The translations under genes and the position numbers were made by a program. The notes beneath the pieces were generated by a model, which saw only the letters and a program-made list of their open reading frames with translations, was not told where the DNA came from and did not search any database. Positions 1 through 8,109 of a stretch of DNA of 14,463 nucleotides are shown piece after piece (within the stretch, counting starts at the first letter, position 1; the number at the start of each line of letters is the position of its first letter). Origin of the DNA: an uncultured Eubacteriales bacterium (lineage in GTDB: Bacteria; Bacillota; Clostridia; Oscillospirales; CAG-272); assembly GCA_949286815.1 (NCBI GenBank), contig CASEEB010000231.1, positions 1-14,463 of the forward strand, written 5' to 3'.

Positions 1-615
1 GATTTATGCAGTGTTTTCACTTTCCGCGAGTATCATTTCGAGGACGACATAAAATACATAGACGTTAAAATTCCGCAGATAAGCAATACGGGAAAATCCG
101 AGCTTGAAAAGCGTGTAAATCTTGAAATACAAAAAATAATAAACGATTGCGTTGAAGAAACCAAAGCACGCGCAAAAGAATACTATGACGCATTTGTTGC
201 CACAGGCGGAGATCCCGAAGATTTTCACCCTGTCGGAATACTTGTTGACTATGAGGTAAAATCTGTAAACGAGGACTATGTTTCATTTGTTGTCTGGGAG
301 TGCGAATCGGCTTTCAGCGCTTACACACAGTATTTTTATTACAATATTGACCTTGAAAACGGCGCGGTAATAACACTTAAAGATTATTTGGGCAGTGATT
401 ACCGTGAAAAGGTTACGCAAAGCGTTGAGAAAAGTATTGCCGAGTGGGACGAAGACGAAAAATATATTTTCTTCGATGATATTTCAATCTACGATCTTAT
501 AAACGAAAACAGAAGTTTCTATATCAATGAGGAAGGCAAAATAGTTGTTGTTTTTGACAAGTATGAAATTGCCTGCGGCGCCGCCGGTGTGCTTGAGTTT
601 GTTATAGAAAGCTAA
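1..615 (+). CDS. RsiV-like DUF4163/DUF3298 ectodomain protein (5' end outside window)
   Basis: The frame is open from base 1 to the TAA at 613-615, giving 204 visible residues with no start, so the gene begins upstream. The visible protein has the two-part layout of DUF4163 followed by DUF3298: an early 'DVKIPQIS' strand, a charged helix with 'LNLEIQ'-like spacing, a tyrosine-rich 'YYNIDLENG' stretch before 'ITLKDYL', and an ending close to 'FDKYEIACGAAGVLEF', which is typical of DUF3298. This fold forms the extracellular part of B. subtilis RsiV (the lysozyme-sensing anti-sigma-V factor) and is also found in PdaC-type proteins. About 200 residues is the size of the RsiV ectodomain, so any membrane anchor or cytoplasmic anti-sigma segment would lie just outside the window. 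Its stop is 18 bp before the MBOAT gene, which suggests one operon. The family call is confident; the anti-sigma role is an inference from family and neighbours. Confidence 0.75.
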   Translation, partial: DLCSVFTFREYHFEDDIKYIDVKIPQISNTGKSELEKRVNLEIQKIINDCVEETKARAKEYYDAFVATGGDPEDFHPVGILVDYEVKSVNEDYVSFVVWECESAFSAYTQYFYYNIDLENGAVITLKDYLGSDYREKVTQSVEKSIAEWDEDEKYIFFDDISIYDLINENRSFYINEEGKIVVVFDKYEIACGAAGVLEFVIES

Positions 616-620
616 ACACT

Positions 621-626
621 GGAGGG
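621..626 (+). promoter_or_regulatory. Ribosome binding site GGAGGG fixing a TTG start
   Basis: GGAGGG lies 7 nt before the TTG at 634. No ATG gives a comparable layout, and the encoded N-terminus (M-V-F-S-S-N) is the usual beginning of AlgI-type MBOAT proteins, so the TTG start is well supported. Confidence 0.8.
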
Positions 627-633
627 TTCGGCG

Positions 634-2022
634 TTGGTTTTCAGCAGCAACATTTTTATATTTTTCTTCCTGCCTGCCGCGATTTTATGTTACTATGCCG
701 TTCCCTCTAAATTCAAAAATGCTGTACTGCTGATTTTCAGTCTCGTATTTTATTCATGGGGCGAACCGGTCTATATCCTCATAATGCTTTTTTCTACGGT
801 TTTTGACTACGCAAACGGACTTTTAATACAAAAATTCCAAACCGCCAACCGCAACAATTTCGCCAAAGCCGTGCTGTGCCTGTCGGTAATCGGGAATCTT
901 TTTGTTCTCTGCTTTTTTAAATACAGTTCTTTTCTGGTTGATAATATCAACAATCTCTCGGGTTTGTCGCTCGCGGTCCCGTCAGTCTCCCTTCCGGTAG
1001 GAATTTCCTTTTACACATTTCAGACCATGTCCTACACAATAGATGTTTACAGGAAGCAGGCGAACGCACAAAAAAACATAGTTGATTTCGGCGCTTTTGT
1101 CACCATGTTTCCGCAGCTTGTCGCCGGTCCCATTGTTCAGTATAAAGACATAGAGCAGCAGCTTAAAAAACATTCTTTTTCAAAAGAACGTTTTTTATAC
1201 GGTATATCGAGATTCATACAGGGCCTGTCAAAAAAAGTGCTCCTTGCAAATAATATCGGCATTCTGTGGGAACAGATATCCGCTTCACATAAAATCGGTT
1301 TGGCAACAGCGTGGCTCGGGGCGGCGGCGTTCGCGTTCCAGATCTATTTTGATTTTTCCGGATATTCAGATATGGCGATAGGTCTCGGTGAAATGTTCGG
1401 TTTCACATTCCGCGAAAACTTTGACCGTCCATACGCTTCAAAAAGCATAACCGAATTCTGGCGCAGATGGCATATCTCGCTCGGTTCATGGTTCAGGGAA
1501 TACGTTTATATTCCGCTGGGCGGCAACAGGCGCGGAAACGTCCGTCAGATTTTCAATATACTGACAGTATGGTTTCTTACCGGACTGTGGCACGGAGCAA
1601 GCTGGAATTTCGCTGTCTGGGGCGCGTATTTCGGTATAATTCTTATAGCTGAAAAATTCTTTTTTCTTAAACATCTTAAAAAATTACCCGCGTTTTTCTC
1701 AAGATTTTACTGCCTTTTTACAGTAACCGTCAGCTGGGTTATTTTTGCCTTTGATAATTTATCCGACGGTATCGCCTATCTCGGCAATATGTTCGGAGCG
1801 TCAGGAAGGATTTTTACCGGTGATTTTTTCTTTTTACTTTCATCAAACGCTTTGCTGATTCTTCTCTGCGTTATTTTCGGAGGAAAAGGACTTGCGCGTT
1901 TTACATTAAACCGGAAAATATTTTGTTATATGAAGCCCGCCGCATTATGCGCCCTTTTCATTGTAAGCGTATGCTTCCTTGTGGGCGATTCATATAACCC
2001 GTTCCTTTATTTCAGATTTTAG
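634..2022 (+). CDS. AlgI/DltB-type MBOAT O-acyltransferase
   Basis: A 462-residue polytopic membrane protein starting at TTG (634) behind GGAGGG. It belongs to the membrane-bound O-acyltransferase family, AlgI/PatA branch, which moves acyl (usually acetyl) groups across the membrane to an extracytoplasmic polymer. The N-terminal hydrophobic block, the central 'FDFSGYSDMAIG' segment (about residues 240-251), the 'FWRRWHISLGSWFREY' motif with His280, and 'LTGLWHGASWNF' with the conserved catalytic His320 are all intact. The length matches the family. It sits 18 bp after the RsiV-like gene and 10 bp before a DHHW-family gene, the standard AlgI/AlgJ or PatA/PatB pairing in which the second protein transfers the acyl group outside the cell. 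The acceptor (peptidoglycan, teichoic acid or exopolysaccharide) cannot be read from the sequence; no alginate genes are present. Confidence 0.9.
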   Translation: MVFSSNIFIFFFLPAAILCYYAVPSKFKNAVLLIFSLVFYSWGEPVYILIMLFSTVFDYANGLLIQKFQTANRNNFAKAVLCLSVIGNLFVLCFFKYSSFLVDNINNLSGLSLAVPSVSLPVGISFYTFQTMSYTIDVYRKQANAQKNIVDFGAFVTMFPQLVAGPIVQYKDIEQQLKKHSFSKERFLYGISRFIQGLSKKVLLANNIGILWEQISASHKIGLATAWLGAAAFAFQIYFDFSGYSDMAIGLGEMFGFTFRENFDRPYASKSITEFWRRWHISLGSWFREYVYIPLGGNRRGNVRQIFNILTVWFLTGLWHGASWNFAVWGAYFGIILIAEKFFFLKHLKKLPAFFSRFYCLFTVTVSWVIFAFDNLSDGIAYLGNMFGASGRIFTGDFFFLLSSNALLILLCVIFGGKGLARFTLNRKIFCYMKPAALCALFIVSVCFLVGDSYNPFLYFRF

Positions 2023-2032
2023 GTGAAGATTT

Positions 2033-3166
2033 ATGAAAAACATTCTGAAAACGGCATATATTGTTCTTTTTTTAGCCGCGCTGTGTGCCGTACCGGTTTC
2101 GTTCCCTTTCATAAAGGATAAAGAGTTTTCCGAAAACGAAAACCGTTACCTTGCCGCAAAACCGGATTTTTCGTTTTTCGGTCTTACCGACGGGGAATTT
2201 ACAAAAGAAGCCGAAAAATACATAGACGACCAGTTCCCGCTGCGCGATTTATGGACATCGGCAAAGGTAAATATACTGAAGGCTGTCGGGTGCCGTGACA
2301 TAAACGGAGTATATCTGTGCGAAGACGGCTATCTGATTGAAAAATGGCTTGATTCTGACTTTAACTCAAAGCAGCTTAAAGAAAATATTAGTGCCGTAAA
2401 TTTATTTCTCACCTCTCATAAATCGGAAAAATCTTCCGTAATAATAGTACCTACCGCCTTAGAAATACTATCGGAAAAGCTGCCTTACGGAGCGCCCTTT
2501 TTTGATCAGAGCGACGCTTTTGAAATTATTGAAGAAAATATTGATTCCGAAATTTTTTATAATCCCGAAGATATTTTGATAAAGCATAATAATGAATATA
2601 TTTATTACAGAACCGACCATCACTGGACGTCCTACGGCGCGTTTCTGACATATTGCGGCTGGACCGGAAAATCAGAAGACGTTACTGTAAAAGAGTACGA
2701 TATTACCTGCGCGACAAACAGCTTCCTCGGCTCTCTTTATTCAAAAGTGCCCGGTTTGAAATGCAAAAACGATGAAATTTTCTTGTATAATGAGCGCAAC
2801 AATAACACATATACCGTCTCTTACGATTACGGCAGAACCGAAACCGACAGCATTTATGCGGATATTCATCTTTCGGAAAAAGACAAATATCTTGTTTTTC
2901 TTGACGGAAATCACCCGGAAATAACAATAAGGACATCTTTAAAAAACAACCGTAAGCTGCTTATTTTCAAGGATTCCTACGCCAATTCTTTTATACCGTT
3001 TCTTTTAAGCGATTATGAGGAAATACATATTATCGACCCGAGATATTTTAACCGTAAAATTGACGAATACATTTCCGAAAACGGTATTAACGAATTTCTT
3101 TTTTTATACAATATAAAAAATTTCTGTGAGGACAGCAGCCTTTCAAAAGTATTATATACCGGATAA
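2033..3166 (+). CDS. DHHW family (AlgJ/AlgX-like SGNH) acyltransferase partner
   Basis: A 377-residue protein with an N-terminal signal-anchor (about residues 5-25, hydrophobic after K2/K6) followed by an exported domain. 'ENRYLAAKP' (about 36-44) is the usual opening of DHHW-family proteins. The hallmark D195-H196-H197-W198 is present, followed by 'SYGAF', and a second block 'KDSYANSFIPF' places Ser315 as the likely nucleophile. In AlgX/AlgJ relatives the corresponding Asp, His and Ser form the SGNH esterase/acyltransferase triad; assigning them here is by family analogy. The ATG (2033) follows AGGTGA at 2021-2026, which overlaps the MBOAT stop codon, so translation of the two is tightly linked. 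The expected role is to take acyl groups exported by the MBOAT protein and attach them to a surface polymer. A strong terminator follows. Confidence 0.85.
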   Translation: MKNILKTAYIVLFLAALCAVPVSFPFIKDKEFSENENRYLAAKPDFSFFGLTDGEFTKEAEKYIDDQFPLRDLWTSAKVNILKAVGCRDINGVYLCEDGYLIEKWLDSDFNSKQLKENISAVNLFLTSHKSEKSSVIIVPTALEILSEKLPYGAPFFDQSDAFEIIEENIDSEIFYNPEDILIKHNNEYIYYRTDHHWTSYGAFLTYCGWTGKSEDVTVKEYDITCATNSFLGSLYSKVPGLKCKNDEIFLYNERNNNTYTVSYDYGRTETDSIYADIHLSEKDKYLVFLDGNHPEITIRTSLKNNRKLLIFKDSYANSFIPFLLSDYEEIHIIDPRYFNRKIDEYISENGINEFLFLYNIKNFCEDSSLSKVLYTG

Positions 3167-3174
3167 TAATTTAG

Positions 3175-3212
3175 CCCCGTAAAGTCTTGCCGGCTTTACG
3201 GGGTTTTCTGTT
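3175..3212 (+). terminator. Rho-independent terminator of the acylation operon
   Basis: A perfect 10-bp stem, CCCCGTAAAG (3175-3184) with CTTTACGGGG (3194-3203), encloses a 9-nt loop and is followed by TTTTCTGTTCTTT. It lies between two convergent genes. On the - strand the hairpin is followed only by CTAAATTATTA, so termination of kdpE there would be weaker. Confidence 0.9.
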
Positions 3213-3215
3213 CTT

Positions 3216-3920
3216 TCAGTTGTTGTCAGCCTTAATCATCCGGTATCCTATTCCCACATGAGTCTGTATATAGGATAAGGAGCCGGAGCTGCTTTTTTCC
3301 AGTTTCTTTCTTAGAGTAGCCATAAAGACACGGAGCGACGCCACATCATTGTCCCAGTTCGCTCCCCATACGTTCTGCATAATATAAGTATGCGTAAGTA
3401 CCTTTCCGACGTTTTTGGCCATTAGACAAAGCAGTTTATATTCTATCGGTGTAAGATGAAGCTCCTTGTCCGACATATACGCGCATCCGGCGGCAAAATC
3501 TATTTTCAGCTCGCCGTTGATAAACAGCGAGGAAACCGTCCCGTCCTTTGCCGCGTTGAGCCTTCTGTTTATCACCCTAAGCCGAGCGAGAAGCTCCTCA
3601 ACGGAAAAAGGTTTTGTAAGGTAATCATCAGCGCCTGAATCAAGCGCGGAGATTTTATCGGAGTCCTCTGTTCGTGCGCTTATGACGATTATCGGCATAT
3701 CCGACCAGCTTCTGATGCGTTTTATTACCTCTACGCCGTCCGTATCCGGAAGCCCGAGGTCAAGCATAACAATATCGGGATTATGGGTACACGCCTCCAT
3801 AACCGCGCCCTCTCCGGTTGACGCTGTGATATACCTGTAATCGTGCGTTTTAAGTGTAGTTGTCATAAGATTTCTGACCGACGGGTCGTCCTCAACAACA
3901 AGAATAAGTGCTTTATTCAC
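3216..3920 (-). CDS. kdpE: KdpE-like OmpR/PhoB-family response regulator
   Basis: A 234-residue two-domain regulator. The receiver domain (about 1-120) keeps the acidic pair D11/D12, phospho-acceptor D54 in 'DIVMLDLGLPD', S81 and K103 in 'DDYLTKPF'. A winged-helix DNA-binding domain (about 130-232) follows, with 'LTPIEYKLLCLM' and 'VGIGYRM'. The 'MLDLGLPDTDGVEVIKRIR' style is that of KdpE. The start is GTG (3918-3920) behind GAGGTGA, and its first 8 bases overlap the end of the upstream kdpD gene, which implies translational coupling. The likely partner is that kinase. In other bacteria KdpDE controls the kdpFABC potassium pump; here the only transport genes in view are ktrB and ktrA in the same operon, so these are plausible targets. 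Confidence 0.9.
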   Translation of the reverse strand: MNKALILVVEDDPSVRNLMTTTLKTHDYRYITASTGEGAVMEACTHNPDIVMLDLGLPDTDGVEVIKRIRSWSDMPIIVISARTEDSDKISALDSGADDYLTKPFSVEELLARLRVINRRLNAAKDGTVSSLFINGELKIDFAAGCAYMSDKELHLTPIEYKLLCLMAKNVGKVLTHTYIMQNVWGANWDNDVASLRVFMATLRKKLEKSSSGSLSYIQTHVGIGYRMIKADNN

Positions 3921-5898
3921 TGATTTTCACCTCACCCGCCGGAAGACTGAACTTAAACACCGCACCTCTCGGAACATTATCCTCTACGGTTATTTCACCG
4001 CCGTGCAGATTAACTATCGCCTTGCACAGGGCAAGACCTAAACCCAAACTCCTGCGGCTGTCGGAAACCTTGTTTTCCCCGCAGTAAAACATTTCAAAAA
4101 CCTGAGCTTTAATTCTGTCCGGAATACCGTTTCCGTTATCCGAAACCGAAATATACACAAGCTCCCCGCTTTTTTGCGCGCTTAAAACTATCTCACTGCC
4201 GTCAGGCGTGTATTTTAAAGCGTTATCAAGCAGATTTATTATTACCTGCACAATAAGACGCGCGTCCATCTTCGCGAGCAGAAGCTCATCGTCTATCCGC
4301 TTTACAATTCTGTGACTGTCGTTTTGGCGGACGGCGTGCTTTATCGCCTCATCGGCGACCTCCTCGACAAGCTCGCACGAAACATTCAGCTTCATTCTTC
4401 CCTCTTCAAGCCTTGTTATCGACAAAAGGTTTTCAACAAGGTTTATGAGCCACAGGGAATCATTGTAAATATCCGTAAAAATCTGCGTCCGCATCTGACT
4501 GTCAAGTTTATCGTAACAGGTAAGAAGATAACCGGCATTTCCGGAAATCGCGGTAAGAGGGGTACGCAAATCGTGCGATATCGCGCGTAAAAGATCCGCG
4601 CGGAGCTGCTCGTTTTTCGCGCGGACAGCTTCCCTTTCCTTTTCTTTCGCGTTTCTGATGTTTTCTGCCGCGAGGGCGCATTCTCCGAGAATGGAAAGCA
4701 GTATACTGTTTTCAAACTCATCAAGAGACGAATTTTTCAAATAAATCCCTACAACGCCGAAAACCCTGTCATTTATTCGTATCGCAAGATAAAGACAGCA
4801 GCTGTTTTTGTATACATCGGTTCCGCAGCCTGCTCTCCGCCGGTTGTCAAAAACCCATTTAGCCGCTTCCTTCTCATAATCGAGAAGCATATCGCTGTTT
4901 TCAGACGGATAGTGCGCGGCGAAAATTTCCCCGGAGGTTATCTCTCCGTCCGCTTCTCTGTACACAATTATATCACGGTCAAGCAGCTTTATTAGCTGTT
5001 TGGCGGTAATGCTGATTACTCCCTCGTCATCGGTCGTTTTCTGAAGAAGCTGATTTGTTTCAAACAAAATTTTTGTCCTGAAAGCCGACTGCGCCGACAG
5101 CTTTGCGTGCTCTTTCAGTTTTGAGGCGAGCGTGCCGGTTATCAGCGAGGCGATAAGCATTACGATGAAAGTTACGGTATAGCCCGCATCATACTCCATA
5201 AAGGACGTACGCGGCTCGGTAAACAGGAAATTAAAAAGTAAAACGTTTATAAGAGAATTAAGTATCCAGCATATATAGCTTTTTGTAACAAGCGAAGTAA
5301 ACAGTACACCGAGTATATATACGGTAATAATATTTTCCTGATCTATGTTTGCCTTTTGAAACAAAAAACCGACAAGCGTTGCGGCTATAAGCAAAACAAT
5401 GCTTACTAAAATATCCTTTGCTGTCGGCAAAGGAATTTTTGCAGATAAAGACGGTCTGCCCCGCCTGCTTAAATAATCCGAATCCGGAATTATATGAATA
5501 TCAATATCAGGAGCCGTCGCGGCAAGTCTTTCGGTAAGCGACGGCTTATTCCAGAAATGACTTCTTCCGGCGGCGCTGCGGCCTATAACAATTTGCGTGA
5601 CTTTTGAAAGTCTTGCAAATTCTGCAATCTGATAGGAAATATCACTGCCGTAAACCGTGGAAATATCAGCCCCGAGTTTTTTCGCGAGCCGCATATGATA
5701 TTCAAGCCTGCCCTTATCTTTTTCGGACATCTTGTTATCTGACGGCGTCCTTACAAAAATAGCCGTAAATCCGCAGCGGAACGCCTCAGCCATTTTCGCG
5801 GCGGTACGGATTATCCGCGCGTTGGAAGGTGAGGCTGAAATACAGACGAGAATATGCTCTTCAGACATTCTTTTTTCCGCAGTCTTATTCATTTCCAA
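3913..5898 (-). CDS. kdpD: Short KdpD-like sensor histidine kinase (USP-DUF4118-kinase)
   Basis: 661 residues against about 890 for E. coli KdpD. The N-terminal KdpD domain with its Walker-A P-loop is missing; the protein opens directly with a universal-stress-protein domain (about 14-140) that carries an SxS-x20-FTAxF pattern (S21, S23, F44-F48). Then come four predicted membrane segments of DUF4118 type (about 163-258), a GAF-like region (about 270-425), a HisKA domain with phospho-accepting His442 in 'AISHDLRTPLTA', and a complete HATPase with 'NLLDNALKYTPDG', 'DNGNGIPD' and 'LGLGLALCK'. The start is TTG at 5898, 7 nt after GGAGG (5906-5910); an ATG two codons later (5892) would be 13 nt from it and is less likely. 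It follows ktrA by 74 bp and overlaps kdpE by 8 bp. It should sense potassium or osmotic state and phosphorylate the KdpE protein. Confidence 0.88.
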   Translation of the reverse strand: MEMNKTAEKRMSEEHILVCISASPSNARIIRTAAKMAEAFRCGFTAIFVRTPSDNKMSEKDKGRLEYHMRLAKKLGADISTVYGSDISYQIAEFARLSKVTQIVIGRSAAGRSHFWNKPSLTERLAATAPDIDIHIIPDSDYLSRRGRPSLSAKIPLPTAKDILVSIVLLIAATLVGFLFQKANIDQENIITVYILGVLFTSLVTKSYICWILNSLINVLLFNFLFTEPRTSFMEYDAGYTVTFIVMLIASLITGTLASKLKEHAKLSAQSAFRTKILFETNQLLQKTTDDEGVISITAKQLIKLLDRDIIVYREADGEITSGEIFAAHYPSENSDMLLDYEKEAAKWVFDNRRRAGCGTDVYKNSCCLYLAIRINDRVFGVVGIYLKNSSLDEFENSILLSILGECALAAENIRNAKEKEREAVRAKNEQLRADLLRAISHDLRTPLTAISGNAGYLLTCYDKLDSQMRTQIFTDIYNDSLWLINLVENLLSITRLEEGRMKLNVSCELVEEVADEAIKHAVRQNDSHRIVKRIDDELLLAKMDARLIVQVIINLLDNALKYTPDGSEIVLSAQKSGELVYISVSDNGNGIPDRIKAQVFEMFYCGENKVSDSRRSLGLGLALCKAIVNLHGGEITVEDNVPRGAVFKFSLPAGEVKISE

Positions 5899-5922
5899 AT
5901 TACCGCCTCCGTTTCAGCAGTA

Positions 5923-5951
5923 ATTATACTACATTTTCCATCAAAAATCCA
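5923..5951 (-). promoter_or_regulatory. Possible internal promoter for kdpDE
   Basis: In the 74-bp ktrA-kdpD gap, reading leftward, TATAAT (5928-5923) is a perfect -10 box. The best -35 at 17-bp spacing is TGGATT (5951-5946), which is poor. kdpDE could be transcribed both from this point and by read-through from ktrA. Confidence 0.35.
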
Positions 5952-5972
5952 GCACGCAGGAAGAGCGGATAT

Positions 5973-6620
5973 TTATATTCTGAAGCACTTCTGCAGTGCC
6001 TTGAACTCACCGAGCACGAGAATTGTGTTTTCCTCGGAAAGAATTGTATCCGATGTAATGGTAGCGTTTATTTTTCCTCCGGTTTTTACCGCAAGAATAT
6101 TTATATTGTGCTTTTTTCTGATATCAAGCTGACCAATGCTTTTTCCGCTCCACGCTTCGGGAACAGAAACCTCAAATATCGCGTTTTTCTCATCAAGCTC
6201 GATATAATCAAGTATATGATCCGCGCTGTAACGTATCGCCGCCCATTTCGCGATCTGCTTTTCGGGATAAACGACCTCATCCGCTCCGTTGCGGAGAAGG
6301 AACTTGGCCTGCACATCGCGCTCGGCTCTTGATACAACCAGAGAAGCACCGAGCTCCTTTAAAAGCGATGTGGTCTCAAGCGAGCTTTGAAAATCGTTGC
6401 CTATCGCCACAATGCAGACATCAAAATTTCTTATTCCGAGGGATTCAAGAAAATCCGCGTTTGTGCTGTCCCCTATCTGCGCGCTCGTGACGTCGTTGAG
6501 GACATCATTAACCCTGTCCTCATTATGGTCAACAGCCATAACCTGATGTCCGAGCTGACCTAACTGAACGGCAATATGTTTACCGAATCTTCCCAGTCCG
6601 ATAAGAAGTATAGATTTCAT
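5973..6620 (-). CDS. ktrA: KtrA/TrkA-type RCK gating subunit of potassium uptake
   Basis: A 215-residue cytoplasmic protein of the KtrA size class (one RCK_N plus one RCK_C, unlike the duplicated E. coli TrkA). The Rossmann fold starts with 'LLIGLGRFGKHIA' (GxGxxG at about 8-13) and the acidic end of the second strand 'MAVDHNEDR'; 'AIGNDFQSSLETTSLLKELG' and 'VSRAERDVQAKFLLRNGADEVVYPEKQIA' are highly typical. The TrkA-C domain covers about residues 135-212. The family binds ATP/ADP or NAD(H) and gates the KtrB channel; in S. aureus the TrkA-C domain of KtrA also binds c-di-AMP. The ATG at 6620 follows AAAGGAA with 7-nt spacing. It lies 30 bp downstream of the channel gene, the usual subunit pairing. 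Confidence 0.93.
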   Translation of the reverse strand: MKSILLIGLGRFGKHIAVQLGQLGHQVMAVDHNEDRVNDVLNDVTSAQIGDSTNADFLESLGIRNFDVCIVAIGNDFQSSLETTSLLKELGASLVVSRAERDVQAKFLLRNGADEVVYPEKQIAKWAAIRYSADHILDYIELDEKNAIFEVSVPEAWSGKSIGQLDIRKKHNINILAVKTGGKINATITSDTILSEENTILVLGEFKALQKCFRI

Positions 6621-6650
6621 AAAAACATTCCTTTCAAACGGAAAATCAAA

Positions 6651-7988
6651 TTATCCGACCGTTATTTTTTCCTGCGGGAGCTTTGAGAGCTTTTTGCCGT
6701 TTTCGGAAACAGCCGCGTAAATAATCGTAATTCCTCCGACTCTTCCGAAAAACATAAGCGCGATAAGTATACAGCGCGAGAGTATCCCGAGCCCCGGCGT
6801 AATACCGAGAGAAAGCCCGACCGTACCTATCGCGGAAGCCGTTTCATAAAGGCAGGCGCTTAAAGGAATATTTTCCCATACGCTTATTACAAGCGCGCCT
6901 CCGAAGAAAAGTACCAGATACATCACAAGAATCGTTACGGCGTTTCTGATTATTGAGGGGTCTATACGTCTGCCGAAAAATCCGGTATCTTCCTTGCGCC
7001 TCAGAACCGAAACAGTCGTCGCAATAATAACGGCAAATGTTGTTGTTTTCATTCCTCCGGCAGTTGAGCCCGGGGATCCGCCAATAAGCATAAGCAGAAT
7101 AATCATTGCCTGCGCCGCTCCGCTCATTGAAGTAAGGTCAACCGTATTGAAGCCGGCGGTTCGGGGCGTTACCGACTGGAATGCCGAACTTAAAATTCTT
7201 TCTCCGCCCTCTAAGTATGAAAATTCATGGAAATAGAAAAAAGCGGCCGGAAGAATTATAAGCAATAACGTGACAGACAATATTATCTTGCTTTGCATAC
7301 GGTATCTTCTCACGTGGTATTTATTGGTTCGTATATCGTCCCATGTGAGAAAGCCTATGCCGCCTATAATTATAAGCATCATTACAGTGATGTTTATCAC
7401 CGGCTGAGCTGAATAAGACGTAAGAGAAGAATATTCCCCTCTGACTCCCATAAGATCGATTCCGGCGTTGCAAAAGGCCGAAACCGAATGGAAAACAGAC
7501 ATCCATATTCCTTTCAGCAATCCGAAATCCGGACAGAATACAGTTGCCATTACCACGGCTCCCGCCAGCTCAAAAATAATCGTGGCTTTGATAACAAAAC
7601 CTGTCAGTCTTACAATTCCGCTCATTTTCGGTGCCGCGACAGCCTCCTGCATTGTACTGCGCTGCATAAGCCCGATTTTTTTGCCCGACAGCATTGTAAA
7701 CGATGCCGCCACCGTTATTACACCGAGACCGCCGATCTGAATGAGTATAAGTATAATAACTTGTCCGAAGAGCGACCAGTATGTACCGGTATCTCGCACA
7801 ACAAGTCCGGTAACGCATACCGACGTCGTAGAAGTGAAAAGAGCGTCAAGAAAAGGTGTGACTGTACGCTGTGCCGAAGATATCGGAAGCATAAGCAAAA
7901 GAGCGCCGGTTAAAATCACTGCCGCGAAGCCGAGCACTATTATGCGGAAAGAATTAAAAATACGGTGATGACCGAAAGGTTGTTTCAT
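6651..7988 (-). CDS. ktrB: KtrB/TrkH-type potassium channel-transporter subunit
   Basis: A 445-residue integral membrane protein with four M-P-M repeats. The four selectivity-filter loops are visible in order: 'TSTTSVCVTGLVV', 'SAFCNAGIDL', 'VTPRTAGFNTVD' and 'ASAIGTVGLSLG', each with the conserved filter glycine. The C-terminal 'FFGRVGGITI' is also typical. The length matches KtrB of B. subtilis and is shorter than E. coli TrkH. The protein takes up K+ (possibly Na+-coupled) when gated by KtrA, encoded immediately downstream. The ATG (7988) has only a weak upstream ribosome site (GGCGG close to the start). It is the first gene of the ktrB-ktrA-kdpD-kdpE operon. Confidence 0.93.
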   Translation of the reverse strand: MKQPFGHHRIFNSFRIIVLGFAAVILTGALLLMLPISSAQRTVTPFLDALFTSTTSVCVTGLVVRDTGTYWSLFGQVIILILIQIGGLGVITVAASFTMLSGKKIGLMQRSTMQEAVAAPKMSGIVRLTGFVIKATIIFELAGAVVMATVFCPDFGLLKGIWMSVFHSVSAFCNAGIDLMGVRGEYSSLTSYSAQPVINITVMMLIIIGGIGFLTWDDIRTNKYHVRRYRMQSKIILSVTLLLIILPAAFFYFHEFSYLEGGERILSSAFQSVTPRTAGFNTVDLTSMSGAAQAMIILLMLIGGSPGSTAGGMKTTTFAVIIATTVSVLRRKEDTGFFGRRIDPSIIRNAVTILVMYLVLFFGGALVISVWENIPLSACLYETASAIGTVGLSLGITPGLGILSRCILIALMFFGRVGGITIIYAAVSENGKKLSKLPQEKITVG

Positions 7989-8008
7989 AGAGCCGCCAGC
8001 CTTTAAAC

Positions 8009-8070
8009 ATATTATAACCTATAGACATATCATAAGATATTATACACACATTGACCTTAAAAATGTGCAA
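8009..8070 (-). promoter_or_regulatory. Putative promoter region of the potassium operon
   Basis: Reading leftward from 8070 there are two exact TATAAT hexamers, at 8044-8039 and 8016-8011. Neither has a good -35 at 16-18 bp; TTGCAC (8070-8065) is 20 bp from the first. An activator such as phosphorylated KdpE could compensate for a poor -35. Start-site assignment is uncertain. Confidence 0.35.
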
Positions 8071-8109
8071 AGGAATTTAAAACAATATTAAGAAAAAATA
8101 AAGATTTGC

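Noticed and set aside
5829..6332. + strand open frame of 167 codons across the kdpD start and most of ktrA
   Set aside because: It runs antisense to two clear genes, has no ribosome site or recognisable domain, and its residue make-up is that of an antisense shadow.
7488..7913. + strand open frame of 141 codons inside ktrB
   Set aside because: Antisense to the four-repeat channel gene; Cys/Arg/His-rich nonsense-like composition and no ribosome site.
7955..8010. Short upstream reading frame (ATG at 8010, leftward) overlapping the ktrB start
   Set aside because: 18 codons, no ribosome site, no recognisable peptide; probably chance.
7989..8109. Possible ydaO-type c-di-AMP riboswitch ahead of ktrB
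   Set aside because: Only about 120 bp remain outside the xerD terminator, they are very AT-rich, and I cannot find the GC-rich paired core of that riboswitch.
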